18,481 nucleotides of DNA. It comes from Anaerolineales bacterium UBA3905 (GTDB lineage: Bacteria; Chloroflexota; Anaerolineae; Caldilineales; Caldilineaceae). Shown here one piece after another: positions 6,402 through 14,144 of this stretch. The notes beneath the pieces were generated by a model. That model was not told the DNA's origin. It saw only the letters and a program-made list of their open reading frames with translations, and searched no databases. Numbering within the stretch: the first letter of the stretch is position 1; each line of letters starts with the position of its first letter. A program made the translations under genes and the position numbers. The stretch is from assembly GCA_002391565.1 (NCBI GenBank), contig DGFH01000052.1, positions 10,031 to 28,511 on the forward strand, in the 5' to 3' direction.

Positions 6402-7151
6402 ATGATGTACAAAATTGTCTTGCTTCGCCACGGCGAGAGCACCTGGAACAAGGAAAATCGCTTTACGGGTTGGACGGATGTCGATCTCTCCGAGAAGGGG
6501 CGCGAGGAGGCGAAACGCGCAGGCGAAGTGCTGCGCGCCGAGGGCTACACCTTCGACGTGGCCTTCACCTCTGTACTCAAGCGAGCGATCCGGACACTCT
6601 GGTTTGTACTGGACGAACTTGATCTGATGTGGATTCCCACGACGAAGGCGTGGCAACTCAACGAACGTCACTACGGCGCGTTGCAGGGATTGAACAAAGC
6701 TGAGACGGCAGCCAAATTTGGCGACGAGCAGGTGCTGATCTGGCGCCGCAGCTATGACACGCCTCCACCTGCGCTAACTCCGGATGACGAGCGATATCCC
6801 GGCCGCGACCCGCGCTACGCCGGGCTAAGCCAGGACGAGCTTCCGCTTACCGAGTCGCTCAAGGAAACGGTGGCGCGCGTCATCCCCTACTGGCAGAGCG
6901 AAATCGTGCCGGTGATCAAGGCTGGCAAGCGGGTGATGATTGTCGCCCATGGCAACAGCCTGCGCGCGTTGGTGAAGTATCTGGACGGCATGAGCGAAGA
7001 GGCGATCATCAAGCTCAATATCCCCACCGGCGCACCGCTGGTGTATGAGCTGGATGAAAATTTGAAGCCAATCAAGAGTTATTATCTCGGCGACCCGGAA
7101 GAGATCGCCAGGGCGGCAGCGGCGGTGGCGGCGCAGGGCAAGGCAAAGTAA
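6402..7151 (+). CDS. gpmA: 2,3-bisphosphoglycerate-dependent phosphoglycerate mutase
   Basis: 249 residues, the normal length for dPGM, and very close to E. coli GpmA throughout. It interconverts 3- and 2-phosphoglycerate in glycolysis and gluconeogenesis through a phospho-histidine. The phospho-acceptor is H10 in LLRHGES; the second catalytic His is H183 in 'VAHGNSLRALVKYLDGMS'. Other signatures are 'NRFTGWTDVDLSEKG', 'TSVLKRAIRTLW', 'LNERHYGALQGLNKAETA' and 'YPGRDPRY'. Two ATGs in a row (6402 and 6405) are possible starts; AAAGGA at 6392-6397 is 4 or 7 bases away, so 6405 may be the true one. The longer frame to 6294 overlaps the promoter and is rejected. The gene is monocistronic, with its own promoter and a strong terminator. 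Confidence 0.97.
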   Translation: MMYKIVLLRHGESTWNKENRFTGWTDVDLSEKGREEAKRAGEVLRAEGYTFDVAFTSVLKRAIRTLWFVLDELDLMWIPTTKAWQLNERHYGALQGLNKAETAAKFGDEQVLIWRRSYDTPPPALTPDDERYPGRDPRYAGLSQDELPLTESLKETVARVIPYWQSEIVPVIKAGKRVMIVAHGNSLRALVKYLDGMSEEAIIKLNIPTGAPLVYELDENLKPIKSYYLGDPEEIARAAAAVAAQGKAK

Positions 7152-7172
7152 TCCCTCGCTGAACGCGTCGAT

Positions 7173-7201
7173 AAAGCCCCGGTGCAAGTCCGGGGCTTTT
7201 T
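7173..7201 (+). terminator. Intrinsic terminator of gpmA
   Basis: AAAGCCCCGG (7173-7182), loop TGCAAGT, CCGGGGCTTT (7190-7199), with the T-run at 7197-7201. This is a 10-bp GC-rich stem followed by five T, 21 bp after the gpmA stop: a textbook rho-independent terminator. Confidence 0.92.
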
Positions 7202-7250
7202 GTGTGGTTGCTCACCGGTTGCATAGCCGGCCAAAGAAAGGAAGTCGACC

Positions 7251-7817
7251 TTGACAGATTTGATCCGCTGCGCATGGGCGGGCAGCGACCCGCTCTATGT
7301 CGCCTATCACGATGCCGAATGGGGCGTGCCCGTTCACGATGATCGCCGTCTGTTCGAGATGCTTTGTTTGGAGGGCGCTCAGGCCGGACTCGCCTGGATC
7401 ACAATCTTGCGCAAGCGTGAACATTACCGCGCTGCGTTCGACCACTTTGACCCGGTGATCGTGGCGAGCTATGGCGATGACAAGATCGCCGCGTTACTGG
7501 CCGACCCTGGCATCGTGCGCAACCGCCTCAAGATCAAGGCGTTCATTCAGAACGCCCGGGCGTTCCTGGCCGTACAGTCGGCGTATGGCAGCTTCGACGC
7601 CTACATCTGGCAATTCGTCGGCGGAGCGCCCATCATCAACCAGCGGCGCAGCCTGCGTGATCTCCCTGCACAAACATCAGAAGCCGTAGCGATGAGCAAA
7701 GACCTCAAGCAACGCGGCTTCACCTTTGTTGGCCCAACGATCTGTTACGCCTTTATGCAGGCGTGCGGTCTGGTCAACGATCATGTGGTTGACTGCTTCT
7801 GCTACACCCGTCAATAG
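7251..7817 (+). CDS. tag: DNA-3-methyladenine glycosylase I
   Basis: 188 residues, same length as E. coli Tag and collinear with it. It removes 3-methyladenine from alkylated DNA, starting base excision repair in the cytoplasm. All four zinc ligands are present: C7 (IRCAW), H20 (YHDAEWG), H178 and C182 (NDHVVDC). The residue matching the active-site Glu38 of E. coli Tag is E41 in 'LEGAQAGLAWITIL'. 'FKFVG' is represented by FTFVGPTICYAFMQACGLVNDH. The start is TTG at 7251, decided by AAAGGAAG (7237-7244) eight bases upstream and by alignment of the conserved Cys close to the N-terminus; no ATG or GTG fits. It lies between the gpmA terminator and a convergent MazG-like gene, so it is probably transcribed alone. 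Confidence 0.96.
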   Translation: MTDLIRCAWAGSDPLYVAYHDAEWGVPVHDDRRLFEMLCLEGAQAGLAWITILRKREHYRAAFDHFDPVIVASYGDDKIAALLADPGIVRNRLKIKAFIQNARAFLAVQSAYGSFDAYIWQFVGGAPIINQRRSLRDLPAQTSEAVAMSKDLKQRGFTFVGPTICYAFMQACGLVNDHVVDCFCYTRQ

Positions 7818-7852
7818 TAAGTTCGTTGTTGATAAAAGCAAAGATTGATCTT

Positions 7853-8191
7853 CTAGCGTTGGTCGCCCTCGCCGCGAATCTTGCCTCGCTCTAGCCGGTC
7901 GAAGAGTTTGGTCAGGTTGGCGCTGGCAACCTCGTCCAGCCCAACGCCGATCTCGGTGGCGATCTGCGTCAGGTACCAGAGCACGTCGCCTAGCTCCTGT
8001 TTGAGCGCCTCGCGGTCTGCGTCGGAAATGACGCCCTGTTTGTCACGGAATATCTTCTTCACCTTGCCGGCAACCTCGCCGGCCTCATTGACCAGTCCTA
8101 GCGTTGGGTAGACGATAGGGTGGTCGGTGTGGATCAGACTCCATGTCTTGCGCGACTCGCGCTGGTATTCCTGGAACGCTTCAACTTGCAT
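7853..8191 (-). CDS. MazG-like nucleoside triphosphate pyrophosphohydrolase
   Basis: 112 residues with the all-alpha NTP-PPase metal sites: 'NEAGEVAGKVKK' gives E36 and E39, and 'KQELGDVLWYLTQIA' gives E66 and D69, the ExxE...ExxD signature that binds Mg2+. Such single-domain enzymes hydrolyse NTPs or dNTPs to the monophosphate and PPi, often as house-cleaning of non-canonical nucleotides; the exact substrate here is unknown. The start is ATG 8191, with AAAGGAAAAGG 6-16 bases upstream. A longer frame to 8311 adds an Arg/Ala-rich, unconserved stretch and is rejected. It is tail-to-tail with tag (35-bp gap). Its closeness to a DNA repair gene may be chance. Confidence 0.88.
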   Translation of the reverse strand: MQVEAFQEYQRESRKTWSLIHTDHPIVYPTLGLVNEAGEVAGKVKKIFRDKQGVISDADREALKQELGDVLWYLTQIATEIGVGLDEVASANLTKLFDRLERGKIRGEGDQR

Positions 8192-8372
8192 CGCTCGCCT
8201 TTTCCTTTGTGTGGTCGCTGTTGCCGCCTGCCGCCGCGCACGTTGTGCTGGCGCGCGTATATTATCGCATAGCCAGCCACAAACTTGCGGTTGAGGCGAT
8301 GCGTGGCGCAAGCAGTGGCGTCCCGTTTGTCACTGCTTGCGCCGTGTTCCCCTGCGCTTGTGCGCACCCCGA

Positions 8373-10496
8373 TCAGGGAGTGCAACGCCACGGCGTGTAA
8401 TTGTCGGCAAAGGCGCGCACGCGGAACTCTGGCTCGCCGCGCAGGAAGTCGCCGGTGGACTGCACCACGCGGTTATCGACCCACTGTTCCACTTTGTACG
8501 GTTCACCGGCGCCGCCAAAACGGTTGACGTCCACCGGCAGCCCATCGATCTTAAGATAGCCGGTCGGATTGATCGAGCCGATGCCCCGGCCAATGGCGAC
8601 CCACTGGTTGGCGCTGTTGAGCCGGTAGAGTTTGATCCATGCGTAGTTTTGCGGTTGCGGCGGCACACAGGTGATGATGTTGCCAATGGCGCCGCTCGGT
8701 TCCTTGCGCACCTCGATGCGTAAACGGGCAAAGGCCGCTCCCCCCTCGTCGAAGTATTCCATACGGATGCGATAGTCACCGCCGTCAAGCGAGCTCTCGT
8801 AGGTGTGCTTCGTGCGCGACTGCACCCGCCACTTGTCAATAACCAGCCGGTCATTGATGAAGAGGCGCACGCCGTCGTCGGTCTCGACGGTGAAGCGATA
8901 GCGACCTTTGTCCAGGCGCAGCGTGTTTGTCCAGCGCACCGAGAAGTTGTCGGCGGGTACGCCCGGCCCAGGCGCATCGTTGCCCCAATCGAAGTCAATG
9001 TCGCGATCTTGCCGCACCAACGCCGGGGCGCCGCTCAAGTCGCGATTGGCAAAGTATTCGCCGACGTAGGATTGCGGTGGTTTCACCTGGCTCCACTCCG
9101 GTGCAGGCGTGGCAACCCCGCCACCGCCGCCGACTGTCTCCCACGTTAGCCGCACCTGGGCGTTGCCAGTGAACTCGACATATTCCAACCGCACCGGAAC
9201 CGCCCCACCCGGCAGGGTGATGTCTGCGGTAAACTCGGTGGGCGCCTGCTGACGCCACTGGTTGATCAGCAATTGATTGTTGACGTAAAGCCGCACGCCG
9301 TCATCGACCAGCACGCGGAAGCGATACGCGCCGGCGCCAAGGTTGAGCACCCGGTTCCAGCGCGCCGAGAAGAAATCGCTGTTGACCACGCCCGGCGCTG
9401 GCGACCCCACACCCCAGTTGTAGTCGATGGCGCCGCCTTCCCCGCGCACAAGCACCGGTGCGTTTGCCAGATCGGGATTGTTGAAATATTCCGCCGTCCA
9501 GATGTCACCGGCGGGCGGCGGGGCAGGCGTCGGCGGAGTGACGCCGCCCGTCGGAAACCATGTTAACGTGACGCGCGCCTCGCCGGCATCCTCGAAGTAT
9601 TCGACGCGTAACGGCACATTACCGCCCAACGCAATGTCGCCCGAATCGAAAGTGGCGACGCCTTGCACCCGCCAGGCGTCAATGACAAGCTGGTCGTTGA
9701 CGAAGACGCGCGCGCCATCGTCTACGGTCACGCGGAAGCGATAGAAACCGCTGGGGAAGTTCACCCTGTTTGTCCAGCGCACCGAGAAGTTGTCGGCGTT
9801 GATCACACCGACTGCAGGCGAGCCAAAGCCCCAATTGAAATCGATCTGGGCGTCGCCGCGCACGAGCGCCGGTGCGCCGAGCAGATCGCGGTTGTTGTAA
9901 TACTCACCACGCCACTGGCCGCTGCTTACCGGTTGGTTCGCGGCAGGCGGTGGCGGCGGTGTGGGGACTGTGGGTGTGGCTGGCGTTGCGGGCGCGGCGC
10001 CGACCTGCGCCCAGCCAAAGCGTACACTGGCCGCCCCTCTCCGCTCGTAATATTCGATGCGCACTTCGTGGCTGCCTGCGTTCAGGGTGCGCGTTGTAGA
10101 AAACGTGCGCGAGGGGCCGTGGTCATACCAGGCGTTGATGACCAGCTCCCCATCGATGAAAAGACGCGAGCCGTCGTCGCTGTTGAGGGTGAAGCGATAA
10201 CTGCCCGGCTGCGTCACCTCCAGCGTGCGCGTCCAACGCGCCGAAAAGTTGTCGACCGTAATCTCCGGCGCGGGCGCCCCCAACCCCCAATTGAAATTGA
10301 CATCGGCGTCGGTGCGCGTGAGCACAGGCGCGCCGTCCAGTGTGATGTTGTTCCAGTAATTCGCCTGCCAGCCGGCGCCTGTAAAGGTTGCGCCGGGCGT
10401 CTGGGCGTACACCGCAGCAGGCGTCAGGCTCGCAAGCAGCAGCGTCGCCAACAGCCATGACCAGGCGCGCAGGAAGCGGAAGGGTGTGCTTTGCAT
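8373..10496 (-). CDS. Secreted protein with four PA14 domains
   Basis: 707 residues. A signal peptide is visible: RFLRAW, a hydrophobic core, then VYA-Q with cleavage after about residue 31. Four PA14 beta-sandwich repeats follow, starting near residues 40, 192, 331 and 476. Each has the pattern '(E/N)Y(Y/F/W)xN..L.(G)AP.L.R', 'DNFS.RWT', a 'YRF.V..DDG.R(L/V)F(I/V)N..L(V/L)I..W' core carrying the DDG motif, and an 'R(I/L)EY.E..G.A.(V)' edge. Repeats are joined by Pro/Thr-rich linkers (for example PTVPTPPPPP). The last ~110 residues form a separate, unrecognised region with two Cys (ITCVPP and WRCTP) that may be disulphide-bonded. PA14 domains usually bind glycans, so a carbohydrate-binding or cell-surface role is likely; no catalytic domain is seen. 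GAGG eight bases before ATG 10496 supports the start. Confidence 0.88.
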   Translation of the reverse strand: MQSTPFRFLRAWSWLLATLLLASLTPAAVYAQTPGATFTGAGWQANYWNNITLDGAPVLTRTDADVNFNWGLGAPAPEITVDNFSARWTRTLEVTQPGSYRFTLNSDDGSRLFIDGELVINAWYDHGPSRTFSTTRTLNAGSHEVRIEYYERRGAASVRFGWAQVGAAPATPATPTVPTPPPPPAANQPVSSGQWRGEYYNNRDLLGAPALVRGDAQIDFNWGFGSPAVGVINADNFSVRWTNRVNFPSGFYRFRVTVDDGARVFVNDQLVIDAWRVQGVATFDSGDIALGGNVPLRVEYFEDAGEARVTLTWFPTGGVTPPTPAPPPAGDIWTAEYFNNPDLANAPVLVRGEGGAIDYNWGVGSPAPGVVNSDFFSARWNRVLNLGAGAYRFRVLVDDGVRLYVNNQLLINQWRQQAPTEFTADITLPGGAVPVRLEYVEFTGNAQVRLTWETVGGGGGVATPAPEWSQVKPPQSYVGEYFANRDLSGAPALVRQDRDIDFDWGNDAPGPGVPADNFSVRWTNTLRLDKGRYRFTVETDDGVRLFINDRLVIDKWRVQSRTKHTYESSLDGGDYRIRMEYFDEGGAAFARLRIEVRKEPSGAIGNIITCVPPQPQNYAWIKLYRLNSANQWVAIGRGIGSINPTGYLKIDGLPVDVNRFGGAGEPYKVEQWVDNRVVQSTGDFLRGEPEFRVRAFADNYTPWRCTP

Positions 10497-10874
<378 letters not shown>

Positions 10875-11684
10875 ATGAACGTAGATCTCTATCGTGTGCC
10901 ACCCAACGCCAAGATCGATCTGTCCACCTGGGATCCGGACGACAAGCGTCTGTTTGATGGCGGCAAGAAAGCGGGCGAAGCGGCGCTGCCGGCGCTCAAC
11001 AAACGCCTCGAAACGCTGCAGGAATTGCTCTATGCCGAGGGCAAGCACAAGGTGCTGATCGTGCTGCAAGGCATGGATACGGCGGGCAAGGATGGCACGA
11101 TCCGCCATGTCTTCGAGGGCGTCAACCCGCAAGGCGTGCGCGTTGCCAGCTTCAAAGCGCCCACGCCGCTGGAACTGGCGCATGACTATCTATGGCGCAT
11201 TCACCAGCAGACGCCGGCGCGCGGGGAGATCGTGATCTTCAACCGCAGCCACTATGAGGATGTGCTTGTCGTGCGCGTGCATAATCTGGTGCCGCCGGAG
11301 GTGTGGCAGCGCCGCTACGACCAGATCAATGCATTCGAGCAACAACTGGTAGAGGAAGGCACAACGATTCTCAAGTTCTTCCTGCATATTAGCAAGGAGG
11401 AGCAGAAGCAGCGGCTGCAAGAGCGGCTCGATAATCCGGAGAAGCGCTGGAAATTCTCGACTGGCGATCTGGCGGAACGCAAACTTTGGGGCGACTATCA
11501 GGCCGCGTATGCAGCCGTGCTGGAAAAGACCAGTACGACGCATGCACCCTGGTACATCGTGCCAGCCAACCGCAAGTGGTATCGCAACCTGGTGATCTCC
11601 CATGCAATCATCAATGCGCTGGAAGGCTTGAAGATGCGCTATCCGGAGCCAGAGACTGGTCTTGATCAAATCGTGATCGAATAG
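10875..11684 (+). CDS. ppk2: Polyphosphate kinase 2 family nucleotide phosphotransferase
   Basis: 269 residues. The PPK2 fold is marked by a Walker A loop GMDTAGKDGT (66-75), 'VNPQGVRVASFKAPTPLELAHDYLWRIH', the Walker B/lid segment 'GEIVIFNRSHYEDVLVVRVH' (from residue 117), and 'WYIVPANRKWYRNLVIS'. These enzymes use inorganic polyphosphate to phosphorylate nucleotides (AMP or ADP). The N-terminus 'YRVPPNAKIDLSTWDPDD' matches the subgroup often annotated as PPK2 family polyphosphate:nucleotide phosphotransferase. Three in-frame ATGs exist (10821, 10860, 10875); 10875 is chosen because CGGAG lies six bases upstream and the conserved N-terminus begins there. It is a single-gene unit with its own promoter. 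AMP versus ADP preference cannot be told from sequence alone. Confidence 0.94.
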   Translation: MNVDLYRVPPNAKIDLSTWDPDDKRLFDGGKKAGEAALPALNKRLETLQELLYAEGKHKVLIVLQGMDTAGKDGTIRHVFEGVNPQGVRVASFKAPTPLELAHDYLWRIHQQTPARGEIVIFNRSHYEDVLVVRVHNLVPPEVWQRRYDQINAFEQQLVEEGTTILKFFLHISKEEQKQRLQERLDNPEKRWKFSTGDLAERKLWGDYQAAYAAVLEKTSTTHAPWYIVPANRKWYRNLVISHAIINALEGLKMRYPEPETGLDQIVIE

Positions 11685-11746
11685 ACGCATACCCCAAACG
11701 CAAAGTGAACTACGTCTGATAGGGGTCATCCCAACGCTGTGGCAAC

Positions 11747-11807
11747 GTGCGTTACATAGGACAAACGTCAGCTTGTGAAGCGCCATAAGCTGTCCAGTGT
11801 AACGCAC
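11747..11807. repeat. 61-bp imperfect palindrome downstream of ppk2
   Basis: Outer arms 11747-11763 and 11791-11807 match at 15 of 17 positions when one is complemented (GTGCGTTACA pairs exactly with TGTAACGCAC). An inner pair CAGCTT (11769-11774) / AAGCTG (11787-11792) continues the symmetry with a short bulge. No T-run follows. It could be a REP- or MITE-like element or a structured 3' end of the ppk2 transcript. Confidence 0.65.
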
Positions 11808-11861
11808 GCAGCTACATCCCCGCCAACATTCTACTACGCGCCCGCCCAATAAAACCTGCGG

Positions 11862-11890
11862 TAGACAAGGCGCGCCTGACATGCTACAAT
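11862..11890 (+). promoter_or_regulatory. Sigma-70-type promoter upstream of the LysM leader
   Basis: TAGACA (11862-11867), a 17-bp spacer, then TACAAT (11885-11890); both boxes match 5 of 6 consensus bases. The predicted start is near 11897, over 400 nt before the LysM start, so it drives either a long leader or a separate small RNA. Confidence 0.55.
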
Positions 11891-11923
11891 CAGGATGCAC
11901 ATTTCTATGCAGGAAGCGAGATT

Positions 11924-12064
11924 GTTGCAGATTATTTGTTGGACGATTCCTCAATATCTTGCAACGCAGTTTAGCATTCCTTCGTGTGTCGTGAACAGCA
12001 GTGGCGAAAAAGATGATGCATGGAAGTGTGTGGCTGGTTGACGAAAACCATGCGTTTCGTCAAC
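11924..12064 (+). ncRNA. Possible structured leader or small RNA (two hairpins)
   Basis: Hairpin 1 pairs GTTGCAGAT (11924-11932) with ATC(T)TGCAAC (11956-11965, one bulged base). Hairpin 2 is GTTGACGAAA (12037-12046), an 8-nt loop, and TTTCGTCAAC (12055-12064), a 10-bp perfect stem. Both lie downstream of the promoter at 11862-11890 and have no coding function. I do not recognise a known riboswitch class. Confidence 0.35.
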
Positions 12065-12320
12065 GTCACTTGCAACAATTCGCCGTTACCTGAGACACAG
12101 AATCACGTCAACATGAAGAGAAGCTATGTTTTGACAAGGCAAATTGGCAACGCCGGTAAGTAAACCGGTGACGAAACAAACAACCGGCAAGGGGGGTGAT
12201 CCACCGGCGCAGATGTCAACCAGTCTTGTTTACAGCGCATTACACCTCAGAACAGATGACAACTCAAAGCATTGTTGGCTTTCTCTTGAACAGGGGAAGC
12301 AAGAAAGGAGCATGAACAAC

Positions 12321-12824
12321 ATGTGGCGCAAATTGAGTAGATCGGGCGTGCGGGCCGGATCGATGCTGTTGGCGCTGGCGATTGTGTTGGCAGCCGTGCT
12401 GACGCCTGCCGCCGTCAAAGCGGCGCCTGCCGCTGCCCCACAGGCGACGGTGGCGGCAAGTGGCTGCGTCGCCTGGCACACGGTGCGCCCCGGGGATAAC
12501 CTCACGCGCATTTCGCGCTGGTATGGCGTTAGCGTCTGGCAGATTGCGCAGGTGAACGGCATCCAAAACCCCAGCTTGATTTTTGTGGGACAGGTGCTGT
12601 GTATTCCTAGCAGTTATGTCCCGCCAGGCCCGTTCCCGCCAGGGCCATTCCCACCAGGGCCGGTGCCGCCGGTTTGGTGCAGCCAGTTTTACACCGTACA
12701 GTTTGGCGATACGTTGAGCGGCATTGCGCGACGCTGCGGCACTTCGGTGCAGTCGTTGATGAATCTGAACGGCATCTGGAACCCTAATCTGATCCGTGCG
12801 GGGCAGGTGCTGCGCATCTTCTAA
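12321..12824 (+). CDS. Secreted double-LysM cell-wall-binding protein
   Basis: 167 residues. Basic N-terminus (MWRKLSRSGVR), hydrophobic core and 'VKA-AP' give a signal peptide of about 34 residues. Two LysM domains follow: 'WHTVRPGDNLTRISRWYGVSVWQIAQVNGI...IFVGQVLCI' (about 52-95) and 'FYTVQFGDTLSGIARRCGTSVQSLMNLNGI...IRAGQVLRIF' (about 124-167). They are joined by PPGPFPPGPFPPGPVPP, encoded by a 15-bp tandem repeat (about 12621-12671). LysM binds peptidoglycan or related GlcNAc polymers; no enzyme domain is present. AAAGGAG at 12304-12310 lies one base from ATG 12312 but ten bases from ATG 12321, so 12321 is preferred. Cys residues in each LysM (SGC, VLCI; WCSQ, RRC) may form disulphides. 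Confidence 0.92.
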   Translation: MWRKLSRSGVRAGSMLLALAIVLAAVLTPAAVKAAPAAAPQATVAASGCVAWHTVRPGDNLTRISRWYGVSVWQIAQVNGIQNPSLIFVGQVLCIPSSYVPPGPFPPGPFPPGPVPPVWCSQFYTVQFGDTLSGIARRCGTSVQSLMNLNGIWNPNLIRAGQVLRIF

Positions 12825-12856
12825 TAGATAACGTAGTCAAAAGTTGCACATTCTCT

Positions 12857-12889
12857 ATCTTCCCGGAAGCTCTGAGCTTCCGGGAAGAT
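12857..12889. repeat. Perfect 14-bp-arm palindrome, copy 2
   Basis: Left arm ATCTTCCCGGAAGC (12857-12870), loop TCTGA, right arm GCTTCCGGGAAGAT (12876-12889). It lies 32 bp after the LysM stop. The arms differ from copy 1 (271-304) by one central base, with the matching change in the opposite arm so pairing is kept. Confidence 0.8.
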
Positions 12890-12955
12890 GAGCAAAGTCT
12901 ATCTGCGCCATCTATAAGCAGTGCAGTCTGTTTTTGCCGTCGCTTTACGTCCAGG

Positions 12956-13001
12956 GGCGAAGCCGCCAGGCTCGAAAGAGTGTTGACAGCTTCGCCTTTT
13001 T
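12956..13001 (+). terminator. Probable terminator of the LysM transcript
   Basis: GGCGAAGC (12956-12963) pairs with GCTTCGCC (12989-12996), followed directly by TTTTT (12997-13001). The stem is perfect but the 25-nt loop is long. The T-run is on the plus-strand side, so it serves the LysM transcript rather than the opposing acetyltransferase gene. Confidence 0.6.
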
Positions 13002-13044
13002 GATTGTTGAGGCGGCGATTTTTTTCGAGCATGCCCAGGTGCGC

Positions 13045-13818
13045 TCATCCTTTCACCCGATAGTGATACCGGTAGGCTGTCACAAAGCCAGCGGAGGCAT
13101 AGAGCATCTGCGCCGCCATGTTGTGCTCCATCACCTGAAGATAAGCGTACTGTGCATCGTAGAGTTGCGCCCACACCGCCAGCGTGCGCAAGATCGCGCG
13201 TGCGGCGCCCTGGCGTCGGTAAGTCGGCAGCGTCGCCATGCTGAAGATGCCTAGCCAGCCTGCTTCGACGACGCCCATGCCCACGGCGGCGGGCGTCCCA
13301 TCGGCATAAAGCGTCACAAAGCCGTGCTGCGGTGCAATCCGTTCCAGAATGGCCCGCCGCACGGAAGCGGCTGCGGCGCTCACCGCTTCGGAGGTGCAGT
13401 AGAGATCGAACCATTGCGGATCGAACTCTTCGCTCACCTCAATTTCGAAGGTCGGGTAGTGACGCAGGGAGGGCAACCGTTCCAGCAGCGTTGTTAAGGG
13501 TGCGATTTGAACGAAGGTGGGCGCTTCGTGAGTGTAGCCGCGCGCCGCCAGCACGCCATCGAGTTGCGCCGGCTGCATGGCGTCACAAATCTGGTAGATG
13601 GCGGGCAAATGGCGCGCAGCGTAGAAGGCTTCCACTTGCGCCAACCGAACCTCCAACGACAAGGCGCCGTCGTCATGATTGGGCCAGACGGAGTTGGCGC
13701 GGCGCGTGACGCCTTGTGTGCTGCGCAGCCGCCAGCCGCCACACATTTCAACCTCGGCGGCGGGCCAGGCATTGGCAGCCAACGTTTCGAGCATGAGAAT
13801 AGTGCCTGAGTCGATCAT
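13045..13818 (-). CDS. GNAT family N-acetyltransferase
   Basis: 257 residues. The C-terminal half carries a GNAT fold: 'GFVTLYADGTPAAVGMGVVEAGWLGIFSMATLPTYRRQGAARAIL', with the acetyl-CoA pyrophosphate loop RRQGAA near residue 200, then 'LQVMEHNMAAQMLYASAGFVTAYRYHY'. The N-terminal half 'LAANAWPAAEV...GWRLRSTQGVTRRANSVWP' is typical of a two-part GNAT group of unknown substrate. The frame opens at GTG 13845, but ATG 13818 is preferred because it has GGTG eight bases upstream and the family begins near 'LETLAANAWPA'. It stands alone, transcribed toward the LysM gene. The target of acetylation is unknown. Confidence 0.88.
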   Translation of the reverse strand: MIDSGTILMLETLAANAWPAAEVEMCGGWRLRSTQGVTRRANSVWPNHDDGALSLEVRLAQVEAFYAARHLPAIYQICDAMQPAQLDGVLAARGYTHEAPTFVQIAPLTTLLERLPSLRHYPTFEIEVSEEFDPQWFDLYCTSEAVSAAAASVRRAILERIAPQHGFVTLYADGTPAAVGMGVVEAGWLGIFSMATLPTYRRQGAARAILRTLAVWAQLYDAQYAYLQVMEHNMAAQMLYASAGFVTAYRYHYRVKG

Positions 13819-13931
13819 TATGCTTTCACCGGATGGAAGTTTCACTGTTGTATGTCGCTATCATACTACAGCGCATGTAGACCGGTCTCTTGGGGAAGCA
13901 CAGTTTTTGTGGTAAAAGCAGAAGATTGTAG

Positions 13932-14072
13932 GAGCAGGCGTGGCGCTACGCCACCGAGTTTGCCGCTCTCTTCGCGGAAGGGGAGCGGGAGCACAGCTTT
14001 CTGCCCCGCTTTGCCCACTATCTGATTGACCAGTCGGGTCTGGCGCCGGCGGCAATGAAGGCGAATCCATAG
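13932..14072 (+). pseudogene. Orphan C-terminal coding remnant, family not recognised
   Basis: An in-frame stop at 13929-13931 is followed by about 46 codons ending at TAG 14070-14072. The peptide includes 'FAALFAEGEREHSFLPRF' and ends 'GLAPAAMKANP'. Amino acid mix, G/C-rich third positions and helix-like pattern are those of a real protein end, unlike random intergenic sequence. It has no usable start codon (the only Met is seven codons before the end) and no binding site. I read it as the surviving tail of a deleted gene. I cannot name the parent family. Confidence 0.45.
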
Positions 14073-14144
14073 ACCGTGTGGTTACTTATTGCAGAACGCT
14101 CTGACCCAAGCGTCCGCAATTCATCGAGTGTAGAGGATCATGTC

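Larger units (their letters stand above)
11685..12320. other. Gene-poor 636-bp region upstream of the LysM gene
   Basis: I see no credible coding sequence here. In order it contains a 61-bp imperfect palindrome (11747-11807), a good promoter (11862-11890), a hairpin at 11924-11965, a 10-bp perfect hairpin at 12037-12064, and a small CCGGT/ACCGG stem at 12153-12168. The open frame from TTG 12144 into LysM has no start signal and an untypical composition, so it is treated as leader. If the promoter drives the LysM gene, the leader would be about 420 nt. Confidence 0.6.

Noticed and set aside
8192..8311. N-terminal extension of the MazG-like gene
   Set aside because: Arg/Ala-rich and unconserved; the ATG at 8191 has a good AAGGAAAAGG site.
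9663..10460. Long open frame opposite the PA14 gene
   Set aside because: It is an antisense shadow caused by G/C-rich third positions; the minus strand shows four clear PA14 domains.
12131..12160. TTGACA at 12131-12136 as the LysM promoter
   Set aside because: The -35 box is perfect, but no acceptable -10 box lies 16-18 bp downstream (CGGTAA or GGTAAG only).
12144..12311. LysM leader as a c-di-AMP (ydaO-type) riboswitch
   Set aside because: The GGGGGGTGATCC stretch near 12190 recalls part of that motif, but the other conserved blocks are not found.
12621..12671. Tandem 15-bp units as a CRISPR-like array
   Set aside because: There are no spacers; the units are in frame and encode the PPGPF linker.
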